Positions 29,025-37,947 of a stretch of DNA of 64,000 nt are shown in pieces (the first letter of the stretch is position 1; the number at the start of each line of letters is the position of its first letter). Position numbers and translations under genes: made by a program. The stretch is from Bacillus sp. CHD6a (GTDB taxonomy: Bacteria > Bacillota > Bacilli > Bacillales > Bacillaceae_I). A model generated the notes under the pieces. It had not been told where the DNA came from and made no database searches. It worked only from the letters and a program-made list of their open reading frames with translations. Location of the stretch: contig NZ_LBMD01000003.1 in NCBI RefSeq assembly GCF_001293645.1, positions 1-64,000 of the forward strand. The letters are read 5' to 3'.

Positions 29025-29921
29025 TCAGTTCTTCTCGACCGCGTGTCCGCCGAATTCGTTGCGGAGTGCTGCGACTACTTTTCCGGAGAAGGTGTCGGGC
29101 TCTAAGGAGCGGTAACGCATCATTAAAGACAAAGCGATGACTGGTGCTGCTGCTTGTAGGTCAAGGGCTGTCTCTACTGTCCATTTACCTTCACCCGAAG
29201 AATGCATAACGCCTTTGATGCCTTCTAATCTCGCGTCTTTACTGAATGCATTCTCCGTGAGTTCCATGAGCCAAGATCGTACGACGGATCCATTGTTCCA
29301 TACTCTCGCTACCTTTTCATAGTCAAAGTCGAAATCACTTTTTTCAAGGATGTCGAATCCTTCAGCAATTGCTTGCATCATACCGTATTCCACACCATTG
29401 TGGACCATTTTCAGGAAGTGACCGCTACCGGATTTTCCTGCATATAAGTAGCCGTTTTCTACACAAATATCTTGGAAAAGCGCCTCCACGTGTTTAAACG
29501 CTTCTTCATTTCCTCCGACCATGGTGCAAGCACCGTTGCGAGCACCTTCCATACCACCGCTTGTTCCGACATCCAAGTAGTGGACACCTTTTGCAGCAAG
29601 TTGTTCTGCACGCTTTAATGTATCTTTGTAGTTGGAGTTGCCGCCATCAATGATGATGTCTCCTTCTGTTACGAAACTACTAATCTCTGAAAGAACATTT
29701 TCTGTAGTTTCACCAGCCGGCACCATCATCCAAATCACTTTTGGAGAGTCCAGTTTATCTAGTGCTTCCTCAATGGAGAATGCTCCGATAGCACCTGCCT
29801 TTTCGCTTTTAATAACGTTTTCATTATCCACATCAAATGCGACGACCTCATGCTTGTTATCTATTAAATTTAATGTTAGGTTATACCCCATCTTGCCTAA
29901 TCCTATCATTGCTAGTTTCAT
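29025..29921 (-). CDS. gnd: 6-phosphogluconate dehydrogenase, short (YqeC/Gnd) type
   Basis: Decarboxylates 6-phosphogluconate to ribulose 5-phosphate. The Rossmann motif is MIGLGKMGYNLTLNLI at the N-terminus, and the substrate-binding stretch YLDVGTSGGMEGARNGACTMVGG and catalytic GSGHFLKMVHNGVEYGMMQ are intact. At 298 residues it belongs to the short, one-domain-shorter class. The aspartates in VVAFDVDNENV after the second strand suggest preference for NAD over NADP (inference). It is the first gene of the gnd-gntP-gntK operon. Confidence 0.92.
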   Translation of the reverse strand: MKLAMIGLGKMGYNLTLNLIDNKHEVVAFDVDNENVIKSEKAGAIGAFSIEEALDKLDSPKVIWMMVPAGETTENVLSEISSFVTEGDIIIDGGNSNYKDTLKRAEQLAAKGVHYLDVGTSGGMEGARNGACTMVGGNEEAFKHVEALFQDICVENGYLYAGKSGSGHFLKMVHNGVEYGMMQAIAEGFDILEKSDFDFDYEKVARVWNNGSVVRSWLMELTENAFSKDARLEGIKGVMHSSGEGKWTVETALDLQAAAPVIALSLMMRYRSLEPDTFSGKVVAALRNEFGGHAVEKN

Positions 29922-29990
29922 AAAAGTTGAAACTCCCTTCTTGTAAAAATATATATATACAGAAAAATATTTTTTGTCTTGTTCCCATTA

Positions 29991-30047
29991 TGAAAAAAAA
30001 TTCCTCAAAATGCAAGCGTTATCAAAAAATAGTTTCTTTTTTTTTCA
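29991..30047. promoter_or_regulatory. Candidate operator: inverted repeat around the cre site
   Basis: The half-sites TGAAAAAAAA (29991-30000) and TTTTTTTTCA (30038-30047) are inverted about a centre near 30019 in the intergenic region shared by gnd and the RpiR-type regulator. RpiR proteins often bind A/T-rich TGAAA-type inverted repeats. The assignment is inference. Confidence 0.45.
30010..30025. promoter_or_regulatory. cre site (CcpA binding) of the gluconate operon
   Basis: ATGCAAGCGTTATCAA fits the Bacillus catabolite-responsive element consensus WTGNNARCGNWWWCAW at every position. It lies between the divergent gnd and regulator genes, so carbon catabolite repression through HprK and CcpA is expected. 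Confidence 0.85.
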
Positions 30048-30095
30048 AACCTCTTTATGATAGAGATTAGATTACTATTTCTGGAGGGTCGCACC

Positions 30096-30953
30096 ATGAA
30101 CAAGCAGGAAACGCAATACTGCATGATGCGCATACGTTCCCACTATCCACAGTTCAAGGGGAAGGAGCAAGTCATCGCGGACTATATCCTAAATAATCCA
30201 CAGAAAATTGTCCACAGCACCATCAACCAAATTGCCGATGATCTAGGTGTAGCGGACTCCACCGTATTCCGTTTCTGCCAACGAATCGGCTTTAAAGGCT
30301 ACCAGGCAATGAAGATTGCACTCGCAACGCAAATTGTGGAACCAATCCAAGATATTCATGAAAATATCATGGAACACGACAGCGAAAAAACGATTGCGGA
30401 AAAAGTTTTCCGATCTAATATAAAAACGCTTGAAGATACGCTGAAGATCCTTGATGAACAGGCGTTTCACCAAGTAATCAGCGCCATTCTTGGGGCTCGC
30501 AAGGTTGAATTGTTCGGGAGTGGCGGTTCTAATGTCATTGCAATGGACGCTTACCATAAACTTATCCGTACAGGTGTTTCGGTGAACGTCCAGTCTGACA
30601 CACACATGCAACTTATGTCTGCAAGCCAACTGACGGAGGAAGACGTCGCCATCATCATTTCACATACCGGAGCATCAAAGGACATGATGCACATTCTTGA
30701 AGTCGTAAGAGCAAATGGAGTGAAGACAATCGGTATCACTAACTTTGCCAAGTCTCCTTTAAGCCAAGGTGTGGACATGGCACTCTATACGATGTCAGAG
30801 GAAACGGATTATCGCTCTGAGGCATTGGCGTCACGCATTGCCCAACTTGCGATGATTGATGCCATTTATGTGAATGTTCTCATGGCGAAGAAGGATGAAG
30901 GGAAGGCAGCACTGCAGAAGGTTCGTTCAGCGATATCGGTCAAGCGGGTATAA
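30096..30953 (+). CDS. RpiR-family regulator of the gluconate operon
   Basis: A 285-residue regulator. The N-terminal helix-turn-helix domain (about 1-77) contains INQIADDLGVADSTVFRFCQRIGFKGYQAMK. The C-terminal SIS sugar-phosphate-binding domain (about 110-280) contains ELFGSGGSNVIAMDAYHKL and IISHTGASKDMMHILE. The ATG at 30096 follows ctggaggg by 7 bases. It is divergent from gnd-gntP-gntK, so its ligand is probably 6-phosphogluconate or gluconate (inference). B. subtilis uses the unrelated GntR here. Confidence 0.9.
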   Translation: MNKQETQYCMMRIRSHYPQFKGKEQVIADYILNNPQKIVHSTINQIADDLGVADSTVFRFCQRIGFKGYQAMKIALATQIVEPIQDIHENIMEHDSEKTIAEKVFRSNIKTLEDTLKILDEQAFHQVISAILGARKVELFGSGGSNVIAMDAYHKLIRTGVSVNVQSDTHMQLMSASQLTEEDVAIIISHTGASKDMMHILEVVRANGVKTIGITNFAKSPLSQGVDMALYTMSEETDYRSEALASRIAQLAMIDAIYVNVLMAKKDEGKAALQKVRSAISVKRV

Positions 30954-30955
30954 AT

Positions 30956-30999
30956 AAAGCTGGCTAGAAGTCGGGAAACACGACAAACTAGCCAGCTTT
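30956..30999 (+). terminator. Terminator of the RpiR-family gene
   Basis: The twelve-base arms aaagctggctag and ctagccagcttt are perfectly paired and followed by gttttatt. They begin three bases after the stop codon. Confidence 0.88.
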
Positions 31000-31027
31000 G
31001 TTTTATTCATTCGGTTATTTGGGTGAT

Positions 31028-31122
31028 AAAGACAGTTTCAACGCTATTTTCCTTGCAAAATTGTCTTCATTCACATGATGAAGACAATCTCAGCCCTTTT
31101 TATGACTCATAATTGTCTTCAT
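31028..31122. repeat. 52-bp-period hairpin repeat, locus 4
   Basis: One complete hairpin at 31063-31085 has perfect arms gtcttcat/atgaagac and loop tcacatg. Half copies start at 31029 and end at 31122. Unit starts are 52 bp apart. It ends two bases before the stop codon of the DUF1646 gene. Confidence 0.85.
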
Positions 31123-31124
31123 TC

Positions 31125-32132
31125 CTACAACACCACAAAATAATAAATCACCATCGCACACAGTCCAACAGGTACCCCATGCCGAGCCCACTCTTTACTT
31201 GTAATGCCTAGCTTTCCTGCCGCTATGATATTGGGAATGTTACCAGGCACCAACATTCCTCCGCTGATCATAAGCCCAAGCAAAATCACCCGGATGACTG
31301 ACGGATCCAGTTCCGCACTAATTTCTGCAGCCGCCAATGTCGCGTTATCCAAAATGGCGGAGGACATATTGAACCAGTACAAAACAGTAGGGTCCATGCC
31401 TAAAAAGTAGGCGGAGACAAATGGTTCAAAACCTGCACCAAGAAAAGTCAGTCCCATCACAAAAAAGTAAATTTTCAAGCCTCGAATAAAAATTTCCTCG
31501 TAGCTTTCCTTGTCCTTCATACTCCGCTCCAATTCGTTAGTGCCAGTTGCTTTTACCATAAAGGCTGCAAGTAATCCGAATAACAACAAAGCGAATAGAA
31601 CATCCTTGCCAATCAGCCTAAACAGGTAAAAGAAATCCCCGTTCAACTTGCTGATTGTCACGATGGATAATGGCTCTCCAATCGGAGTCAAGGCTGCACC
31701 TAACCCAATAGAAAAGCAAGCCAGGACAGTAAGCCTGATCTGCTCTTTTTTTTCAAGATCCAGCCCAACCACTATAAAAACCAAAAGGAGCGCTGCAATA
31801 ATTGCGGTAATGACACTTGAGATTAAACCAAGAAACACAACAAGCAGAAAAATAAATAACTTAAATGGTACTCTATTTTTCAAAAAGTGAAGAATTCTAC
31901 TAAAAGGTCGCTGCAACCATCTGAAAACTAGTCCCGCCATTAAGACCGCGAGTGAAATGAAGATGGGATCGGTTGCCGCGATGAAGAAAAGCTGTTCATT
32001 GTAAACTCCACTTACCATACTGGCAAGTACCCCCATACTTAGCAGGAAAACTTCCATATTTTCTTCTATTTTCTTGAAAAGTAAAGGTCCTAATAAGACG
32101 ACCAGAAAAATCGAAATCAATCCGAAATCCAT
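31125..32132 (-). CDS. DUF1646 family membrane transporter-like protein
   Basis: A 335-residue integral membrane protein with nine to eleven hydrophobic segments. Conserved stretches include SVITAIIAALLLVFIVVGLDL, GAALTPIGEPLSIVTI and ILDNATLAAAEISAELDPSV with MISGGMLVPGNIPNIIAAGKLGI near the end. The layout recalls ArsB/NhaD-like ion transporters, and DUF1646 is annotated as a putative cation transporter family. The substrate is unknown. It is a single gene, with the repeat array of locus 4 directly 3'. Confidence 0.75.
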   Translation of the reverse strand: MDFGLISIFLVVLLGPLLFKKIEENMEVFLLSMGVLASMVSGVYNEQLFFIAATDPIFISLAVLMAGLVFRWLQRPFSRILHFLKNRVPFKLFIFLLVVFLGLISSVITAIIAALLLVFIVVGLDLEKKEQIRLTVLACFSIGLGAALTPIGEPLSIVTISKLNGDFFYLFRLIGKDVLFALLLFGLLAAFMVKATGTNELERSMKDKESYEEIFIRGLKIYFFVMGLTFLGAGFEPFVSAYFLGMDPTVLYWFNMSSAILDNATLAAAEISAELDPSVIRVILLGLMISGGMLVPGNIPNIIAAGKLGITSKEWARHGVPVGLCAMVIYYFVVL

Positions 32133-32212
32133 TTTTCACACTCCCGTTGTCTTCAGAAATACTTTAGATAACGGTTCATGTATATGCGATTATTGGACAA
32201 ACATGCCTGCAT

Positions 32213-32251
32213 AAAAAAAGAAGAGACAGGAACCAACAAAGCTCCTGTCTC
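32213..32251 (-). terminator. Terminator of the dlt-like cassette
   Basis: The arms gagacagga (32223-32231) and tcctgtctc (32243-32251) are followed on the minus strand by ttcttttttt. It marks the end of the four-gene operon. Confidence 0.85.
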
Positions 32252-32285
32252 CTTACTATTACTTTTATTAATCAGTCTCAAAAGC

Positions 32286-33191
32286 TTATAAATAGCCCAA
32301 TTTCTCGAGATCTCTGTATACTATCCAAGAATACATTTTTCTTCCCTTACTGTTTAGATGATTGGAATCGATAAAATATTCTTTGTTGTTGGCAAATCTT
32401 TGATCATTCATATAATTTAAAAACGGGACATCTAATTCAAGGGGCTCAAGGTACTGAAAGACCAGTCTATTCATAACTTCCTCACTTAAATGTTCTTGAT
32501 AAGACTGATGTACCGGCTCCATGGTTAGTACTACTTGGTAGCCTTTCTCTTTACAATAATCCACAATCTCTTTTAACTGCTTGACATTTTGTTCAATAAC
32601 ATTGCTTTGAACTGCTTCATTGTATTGGTCTTCTACATCCTCATACTTTCTTTCCGAATAGTTCTTACCGTTATTGGCCCAAGGCTGATGAGCATCCCAT
32701 CTAAATTCTTTCAATTTCCCAGAGAGCGCAGAGTGAAAACTCCCGCTATTTGCCCCTGGTAAGTACAAATAACTGTAATAATCAATGACATTAAACGGTT
32801 CAATATCTTTACGATCCAAAATTTTATAATAGTTTCCTACATTCTTGGTCTCAGAATTTGCGAATGTAATCTGAGAAATAGAAACGATCACTACGCCACC
32901 AGGTTTAAGATACTTGCCATACTCTTTTAACAATTTTAAATCGTATTCAATGGTTTGAGCAGGAAGTGCTAAATCCAGATGCGACAAACCAGTAGGCTTA
33001 AAATAATAGCCGTACATGGAATGAGAGGCACCAAGATTGATGATATCAACTGGATATGGATCATTCTTGAAAGCCAGTATTGCATGGCTGATGTTATAAT
33101 CGTAAGAATCCTTTACGAATTTATTTACTGGCATAAACAGTAATATAACAACAGTCATGATGATTGTTAACTTAATGAGTAAACGTCCCAT
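32286..33191 (-). CDS. SGNH/DltD-like membrane-anchored acyltransferase partner
   Basis: A protein of about 301 residues with one N-terminal membrane anchor (about 5-22, LLIKLTIIMTVVILLFMPV) and an extracytoplasmic domain. The motif NLGASHSMYG occupies the block I position of SGNH hydrolases (catalytic serine), and FIDSNHLNSKGR near the C-terminus supplies the Asp-x-x-His pair. The layout matches DltD, PatB or AlgJ proteins that work with an MBOAT partner to place acyl groups on surface polymers. It is the last gene of the cassette. The ATG at 33191 was chosen over a TTG at 33203. Confidence 0.75.
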   Translation of the reverse strand: MGRLLIKLTIIMTVVILLFMPVNKFVKDSYDYNISHAILAFKNDPYPVDIINLGASHSMYGYYFKPTGLSHLDLALPAQTIEYDLKLLKEYGKYLKPGGVVIVSISQITFANSETKNVGNYYKILDRKDIEPFNVIDYYSYLYLPGANSGSFHSALSGKLKEFRWDAHQPWANNGKNYSERKYEDVEDQYNEAVQSNVIEQNVKQLKEIVDYCKEKGYQVVLTMEPVHQSYQEHLSEEVMNRLVFQYLEPLELDVPFLNYMNDQRFANNKEYFIDSNHLNSKGRKMYSWIVYRDLEKLGYL

Positions 33192-33242
33192 ATCACATCG
33201 CAATTCCTTTCAAAACATTGTTTCTTACCCATGGAATGTGTA

Positions 33243-34694
33243 TTAAAATCTCCCATAAATAAACCCTTCACCCGAAACACCGAAAACAATAATGGAAAGA
33301 ATGATAAAAACATAAAATGCAAATCTAACAAGTGTCGGGCGTTGTGACAGCAGTTTCCAAGTGGAAACATTTTTTCTTTCCATATACTGAAATAATTGAA
33401 AAACAACAAAGAAAAATACAAAAATCACCAAATCCAGCAGTGTAAATAGTTCAAACGCTTTAACAATCCCTAATGGATTCCAGGAGCTAATGGATAAGAA
33501 AAGTTTTGCATTTTCAAAAGCTTGTGAGACGGAATCTGATCGATAAAAAACTCTAGAAAAGCAAACTAGCAGGAAGGTGATGGCAATTTTCACCCATTTA
33601 TGGAACACCGGATTTCTATCCAAGTGAGTAAAGGAAGCTACTTTCTCACGATAATGTTTTGTATAATCTCCAAACACTCGATAAAACCCATGAATAAGAC
33701 CCCATATAACAAAAGTCCAAGCTGCTCCGTGCCAAATTCCGCTGATTAAAAAAGTAATTACAATAGCTTTATATATGTCACTTCTTTTCTTTTTCCCCTT
33801 ACATAACGGGAAGAAGATATAATCCCTAAGCCATGTAGAGAAAGTTATATGCCATCTATTCCAAAAATCCGATATTGAAACTGCAAAATGCGGTTGCTTA
33901 AAATTTTCTGTCAACTTTATCCCTAGTATTCTAGCACAACCGATGGCAATGTCACTCAACGCTGAAAAATCCGCGAACAATTGTATCGAGAATAGAATAG
34001 TAGCTAGTACGATTTCTGAACCAGTCGGGTTTGGATTATCGAAAACGCTAGATACAATGGGAGCTAGTCGATCTGCGATTAATGTCTTTTTAAAAAATCC
34101 CCATGCAATCCGCTTCATCCCATAGCTTACATTATCATAATTTAAACGTTGTTCCGCTTTCAATTGTGGAAGCAATTTCTTGGCACGTTCAATCGGCCCA
34201 GCAACCAACTGTGGGAAAAAAGCAAAGAATATGGAAAAATAGCCGTAATGTCTTTCCGCTTTTTGTTTTCCATGGTAGATATCCACAAGGTAACCTACTG
34301 CCTGTAAAGTATAAAATGAAATCGCTAATGGCAGTACAATTTCTTGATATGGTATCGAATAATTTAAATGAAAGTAACTTGCAACCGCTCGAAGAGATTC
34401 ATTGACAAAACTAACATATTTAAACCAACCGAGAAAAAACAATAGCACGGAAATTCCAACGAGCATGACCTTTTTCTTCTGTCTTTTTGTTTCCTGTTTT
34501 TCTATAAAAATACCAGAAAAATAAGTAGAAACTGTGCTTGCAAGCAGTAACGGTATAAATTGGATACTTAAAATGGCGTAAAAAGCGTAACTTGCAACTA
34601 ATAAGAGAATCCACCTGAAACGATGTGGGATTAAATAATAAGTAAAAACAATTATTGCAAAAAATAGGAGAAACTCAATAGATATAAAACCCAT
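33243..34694 (-). CDS. MBOAT family O-acyltransferase, DltB-like
   Basis: A 483-residue polytopic membrane protein of the membrane-bound O-acyltransferase family. The signature region with FPQLVAGPIERAKKLLPQL and the conserved histidine in FLISGIWHGAAWTFVIWGL are clear, as is SDFWNRWHITFSTWLRDYIFFPL. DltB and AlgI relatives move an activated acyl group from a carrier across the membrane. It lies between the AMP-ligase and SGNH-like genes. The ATG at 34694 follows ggtgg; a TTG at 34709 is less likely. Confidence 0.88.
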   Translation of the reverse strand: MGFISIEFLLFFAIIVFTYYLIPHRFRWILLLVASYAFYAILSIQFIPLLLASTVSTYFSGIFIEKQETKRQKKKVMLVGISVLLFFLGWFKYVSFVNESLRAVASYFHLNYSIPYQEIVLPLAISFYTLQAVGYLVDIYHGKQKAERHYGYFSIFFAFFPQLVAGPIERAKKLLPQLKAEQRLNYDNVSYGMKRIAWGFFKKTLIADRLAPIVSSVFDNPNPTGSEIVLATILFSIQLFADFSALSDIAIGCARILGIKLTENFKQPHFAVSISDFWNRWHITFSTWLRDYIFFPLCKGKKKRSDIYKAIVITFLISGIWHGAAWTFVIWGLIHGFYRVFGDYTKHYREKVASFTHLDRNPVFHKWVKIAITFLLVCFSRVFYRSDSVSQAFENAKLFLSISSWNPLGIVKAFELFTLLDLVIFVFFFVVFQLFQYMERKNVSTWKLLSQRPTLVRFAFYVFIILSIIVFGVSGEGFIYGRF

Positions 34695-34736
34695 CCAACC
34701 ACCTGTCAAAAAATAAACTTAAGATGTTTCTATAAC

Positions 34737-36131
34737 TTATCCATGTTTAGGTAACTCGGAATAGAGGATCTTTCCATACTGATTACGTGGGATTTCCTCA
34801 ATCCTGATAATCTTCATGCCTTTTAAGTTTAATTTTTCCTTAATAATTTTTTTTATTGGAACACCATCATCTTTTAATGTGTATATATACATTTGGTCAT
34901 CCGTCCCAGCGCTGATACAATCATGCCCATGCTCAGATAGAAATCCTTCTACCTCATCAAGACTGACCCGGTTCCCATAGAGCTTAATCATTCTTTTGAT
35001 TCGGCCACTTATATAAAAATACCCATCCTGATCAAAGTAAGCCAAATCACCCGTATGCAAAATACCGTTATTTTCATCTTCTTTCGAAAGATCAAATACC
35101 GACTCCGCATACCCCAAAGAAACATTTGGTCCTTTGTATATCAATTCGCCCTTCACGTTAGGCTCCGTAATTTTGTTACCATTCTCGTCTTGCAGAATCA
35201 GCTCTCCACCAGGAATGGCAATGCCAATGCTTCCGACTTTTTCAAGATTTTTTTCCCATGGTAAATAGGCCATGCGCGCCGTTGCTTCCGTTTGACCATA
35301 CATGGAAAAGAATTGAATCCCTTTTTGATTGCATACGTTAGCAAATTTTGACGATAGAGTGGAGCTTAATTTCCCACCTGCTTGAGTTAGTTTTTGTAAA
35401 CTCGGAAGATGAAAAGCTTCAAATTTTAGCCTATCGAGCATCTCATACACAAAAGGAACTCCCCCAAAAGTTGTTACTTCTTGCTCTCTACATAAGTCCC
35501 AAAACTCTTTTTTCATAATAGACGCATCCGTAACAACAATCGTCGCCCCGCATATGAAATGACTATTGATGATAGAGAGGCCATAGGAGTAATTCATTGG
35601 TAGTGTTGTGATAGGTTTATCCTCTGAATGAATGTCAAGGTACTTTGCTATTGATTCAGCATTACTAAAAAGATTTTCATAACTTAACCGAACAAATTTG
35701 GGACTTCCAGTACTTCCAGAGGTTGTTAAAAGGAGCGCAAGACTTTCATGAAGGTTATGTTGGAAAAATGACGGACATTGAAACAATGTGTAATCTCCGT
35801 ATACAAATGTACTTTCCATTTCATTTAATAGGTCTTGATTTTCGCTGCTCGCCCAAATGTATGCAGGCTTATAGAGATTAATCAATCGGCGCAATTGATC
35901 CATATGAATGGAAGCATCCAAAAGTACAGGTACCACACCACCTCTAATAAAGCCTACATAGCCAAATAAAGATTCTTTATTATTGGAACATAAGCAAAAA
36001 ACGAGCGTTCTTTCCCCTACTTCTCCACAGATAGCATCAGCAATTTTTAACATTTCAGAGTAAGAATATGTTCGTTCAGCATATACCGCGGTGAGGTTTC
36101 CAAACTCCTCCATTTTTTGGAATCTATTCAT
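34737..36131 (-). CDS. AMP-forming acyl-ligase (DltA-like adenylation enzyme)
   Basis: A 464-residue ANL-superfamily adenylation enzyme. Core motifs in order: LLTTSGSTGSPKFVRLSYEN (P-loop, A3), MYGQTEATARMAYLPW (A5), HTGDLAYFDQDGYFYISGR (A7 and A8), and NQYGKILYSEL with the catalytic A10 lysine. It is shorter than typical acyl-CoA synthetases and similar in plan to DltA. It probably adenylates a carboxylic acid and loads it on the neighbouring carrier protein. Whether the substrate is D-alanine, acetate or another acid cannot be told from the sequence. It overlaps the carrier gene by 8 bp. Confidence 0.85.
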   Translation of the reverse strand: MNRFQKMEEFGNLTAVYAERTYSYSEMLKIADAICGEVGERTLVFCLCSNNKESLFGYVGFIRGGVVPVLLDASIHMDQLRRLINLYKPAYIWASSENQDLLNEMESTFVYGDYTLFQCPSFFQHNLHESLALLLTTSGSTGSPKFVRLSYENLFSNAESIAKYLDIHSEDKPITTLPMNYSYGLSIINSHFICGATIVVTDASIMKKEFWDLCREQEVTTFGGVPFVYEMLDRLKFEAFHLPSLQKLTQAGGKLSSTLSSKFANVCNQKGIQFFSMYGQTEATARMAYLPWEKNLEKVGSIGIAIPGGELILQDENGNKITEPNVKGELIYKGPNVSLGYAESVFDLSKEDENNGILHTGDLAYFDQDGYFYISGRIKRMIKLYGNRVSLDEVEGFLSEHGHDCISAGTDDQMYIYTLKDDGVPIKKIIKEKLNLKGMKIIRIEEIPRNQYGKILYSELPKHG

Positions 36132-36372
36132 TAATAAAGTCCACTCCCAAGCGTTTCAAAAGCTCGATTCCTGATAGGTAAGAATTGAACTCTGTAATCC
36201 ATTCTGAATCTATGGATACTTCAAAAACATCCTCCATCTCAGAAATGAGTGCCATATGTCCGATAGAATCCCACTCTCTTACTGCTCCAAGTGCTAAATC
36301 TTCATTTATATCATCTTCCTCTATGTCCAGCGCATCGATAAATGCATTTTTATATTTCTCTATATTTTTCAT
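36124..36372 (-). CDS. Acyl/D-alanyl carrier protein-like protein
   Basis: An 82-residue acidic four-helix carrier protein. The phosphopantetheine attachment serine is S36 in VREWDSIGHMALISEMEDVF, the DS(I/L) motif of ACP and DltC families. It is the first gene of the four-gene cassette and overlaps the AMP-ligase start, as expected for partners. The promoter must lie in the AT-rich 170 bp upstream, after the minJ terminator. Confidence 0.88.
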   Translation of the reverse strand: MKNIEKYKNAFIDALDIEEDDINEDLALGAVREWDSIGHMALISEMEDVFEVSIDSEWITEFNSYLSGIELLKRLGVDFINE

Positions 36373-36543
36373 TCATTTACACCCTTTCCAACTGTGTGAA
36401 ATCTTATATTAACGTGACATTTATTGATAATAATAATCAATTGCATATAAAATTCTAGCATATCGGTTTTTAAATGGTCAACAACTCTTTTGATGGTATT
36501 TACCCCCACTAAGCCACGTATTCTACTTAACCATGAATAAAAA

Positions 36544-36572
36544 TTAGAGAAACGGATTATCCGTTTCTCTAA
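36544..36572 (-). terminator. Terminator of minJ
   Basis: The fourteen-base perfect arms ttagagaaacggat and atccgtttctctaa are followed on the minus strand by tttttatt. It lies about 90 bp after the minJ stop and insulates the dlt-like cassette. Confidence 0.88.
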
Positions 36573-36660
36573 CGTGTTTTCGTATCATATTAATTGCCTT
36601 TGCTTTTTCGGATAAATCCATCAGGCTTTAACCGAAAATGGTAGACATATTCTCTTTTCA

Positions 36661-37857
36661 TTACACCGCTTCCGTCTGCTTCCACTTTCTGCCGACTTGA
36701 ACGAACAGCAGCCCCAGTTCATGGTGATCGCCTTCGTATAAAGCAGATTGAGCAAAACGAGTTTCACCGTTTGCATCGATCACTTGCAATTTGCAAAAAG
36801 CTCTGTTCTGCTGAAGTGCTTCATAGAAGTTTGACACGGAATTAACCGGTATATTGTTTACTTTTGTAATTATTTCTCCAATTTGAAGGTTCATTTTTTC
36901 CGCAGGACTATCCGGGATCACCCCAAGGATGACAAGCCCTTTATCCCGTTGAACAAAAATCGGTTGATGTTTTTCGTCCTCTGTTTTCGCTCTGTAATTC
37001 AGCCATTCCCTGCCTACTACAGCAAACACTGCTGCCAGGATGGAGGCATTTTCCCACCATAGGCCGCCAACTCCAGACAATATTACTACGATGGCCAACA
37101 GAACCAATTGTCTACCAACGATCGGTATAGCATCAAGCGGTAAACTTGCTTTTAGTCGTTGATAATAACCCATGCTGAATGGAACCAGCCATAAAGAAAG
37201 CGTGTGTTCTCCCATTTCAAGGACAGGCCACCACTCAAAGCTTGTTTCAATCCCTCCAGAACCAACAGGGACAAATAAGAATAATGGAAGAATCCAAACT
37301 CTCTGGACAACATGTGACCCCACCGGCAACCCCCGCTTGCTTTTTTGAAGCTGAGGAGAGGTTTGCAGAGGTGCCTGCTTCCAGACGAAAAGCCCTTCAG
37401 CCACCATGAGAATCCCCATCAAAATGGCAAGTGTCGGTAAATGCGTCGCTTCGATAGATGCAAACAAACGTTGAAAGATGGTGACACCTGTTTCCAATTT
37501 CGGGAGAAGTACCACTGCCAAAATAGCAAAGCCGAATATGTAAGCAGTTGAAAGCCATCTTGGCTTAATGAAAAGGGTAAAAATGATGCTAAAGAGACTG
37601 AGAAGTACTAGCGTTCCAAAAGGAATGATTACACCCAAACCAATGGTAAACACAGATAAAACAAGTCCAACTAAAAGACTCTTGGCAGCCTTTTGAAACT
37701 CCGTCAGGCCGTATTCCACTCGTATATGAAAGTCATGCCGCTCTCTTTTAACGCGAAAATATCCTAATACTACTGCAACAGCTAAGGTCACATATAGGAC
37801 AGGGTGGATGAAAAGGCGTCCCACTCCTATCAGCAATTCCCAAAACCAAGTTTCCAT
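36661..37857 (-). CDS. minJ: Cell-division topology protein MinJ
   Basis: An integral membrane protein of 398 residues with about eight transmembrane helices (about 1-280) and a C-terminal PDZ domain (about 305-385, with KGLVILGVIPDSPAEKMNLQIGEIITKVNNIP). MinJ links DivIVA at the poles to MinD and so places MinCD in Bacillus. Length, order of domains and position next to ctpB match B. subtilis YvjD. The ATG at 37857 is used in place of the adjacent GTG. Confidence 0.9.
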   Translation of the reverse strand: METWFWELLIGVGRLFIHPVLYVTLAVAVVLGYFRVKRERHDFHIRVEYGLTEFQKAAKSLLVGLVLSVFTIGLGVIIPFGTLVLLSLFSIIFTLFIKPRWLSTAYIFGFAILAVVLLPKLETGVTIFQRLFASIEATHLPTLAILMGILMVAEGLFVWKQAPLQTSPQLQKSKRGLPVGSHVVQRVWILPLFLFVPVGSGGIETSFEWWPVLEMGEHTLSLWLVPFSMGYYQRLKASLPLDAIPIVGRQLVLLAIVVILSGVGGLWWENASILAAVFAVVGREWLNYRAKTEDEKHQPIFVQRDKGLVILGVIPDSPAEKMNLQIGEIITKVNNIPVNSVSNFYEALQQNRAFCKLQVIDANGETRFAQSALYEGDHHELGLLFVQVGRKWKQTEAV

Positions 37858-37909
37858 CACCCGTTCACCGCCTAAACATACAAACTTTTCTTTTATTTTA
37901 CCACAAAAA

Positions 37910-37939
37910 AGTCAGCTCCCACCATAGCGGAAGCTGACT
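37910..37939 (-). terminator. Terminator of ctpB from minJ side
   Basis: The arms agtcagct and agctgact with ctcc/ggaa neighbours are followed on the minus strand by ttttttg. It lies between the ctpB stop and the minJ start, so it ends the ctpB transcript. Confidence 0.85.
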
Positions 37940-37947
37940 GTGTTCAT

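Noticed and set aside
34737-36372. Non-ribosomal peptide or polyketide cluster
   Set aside because: A single stand-alone adenylation enzyme and carrier next to MBOAT and SGNH-like genes fit a dlt-type surface acylation system; no condensation or ketosynthase domain is present.
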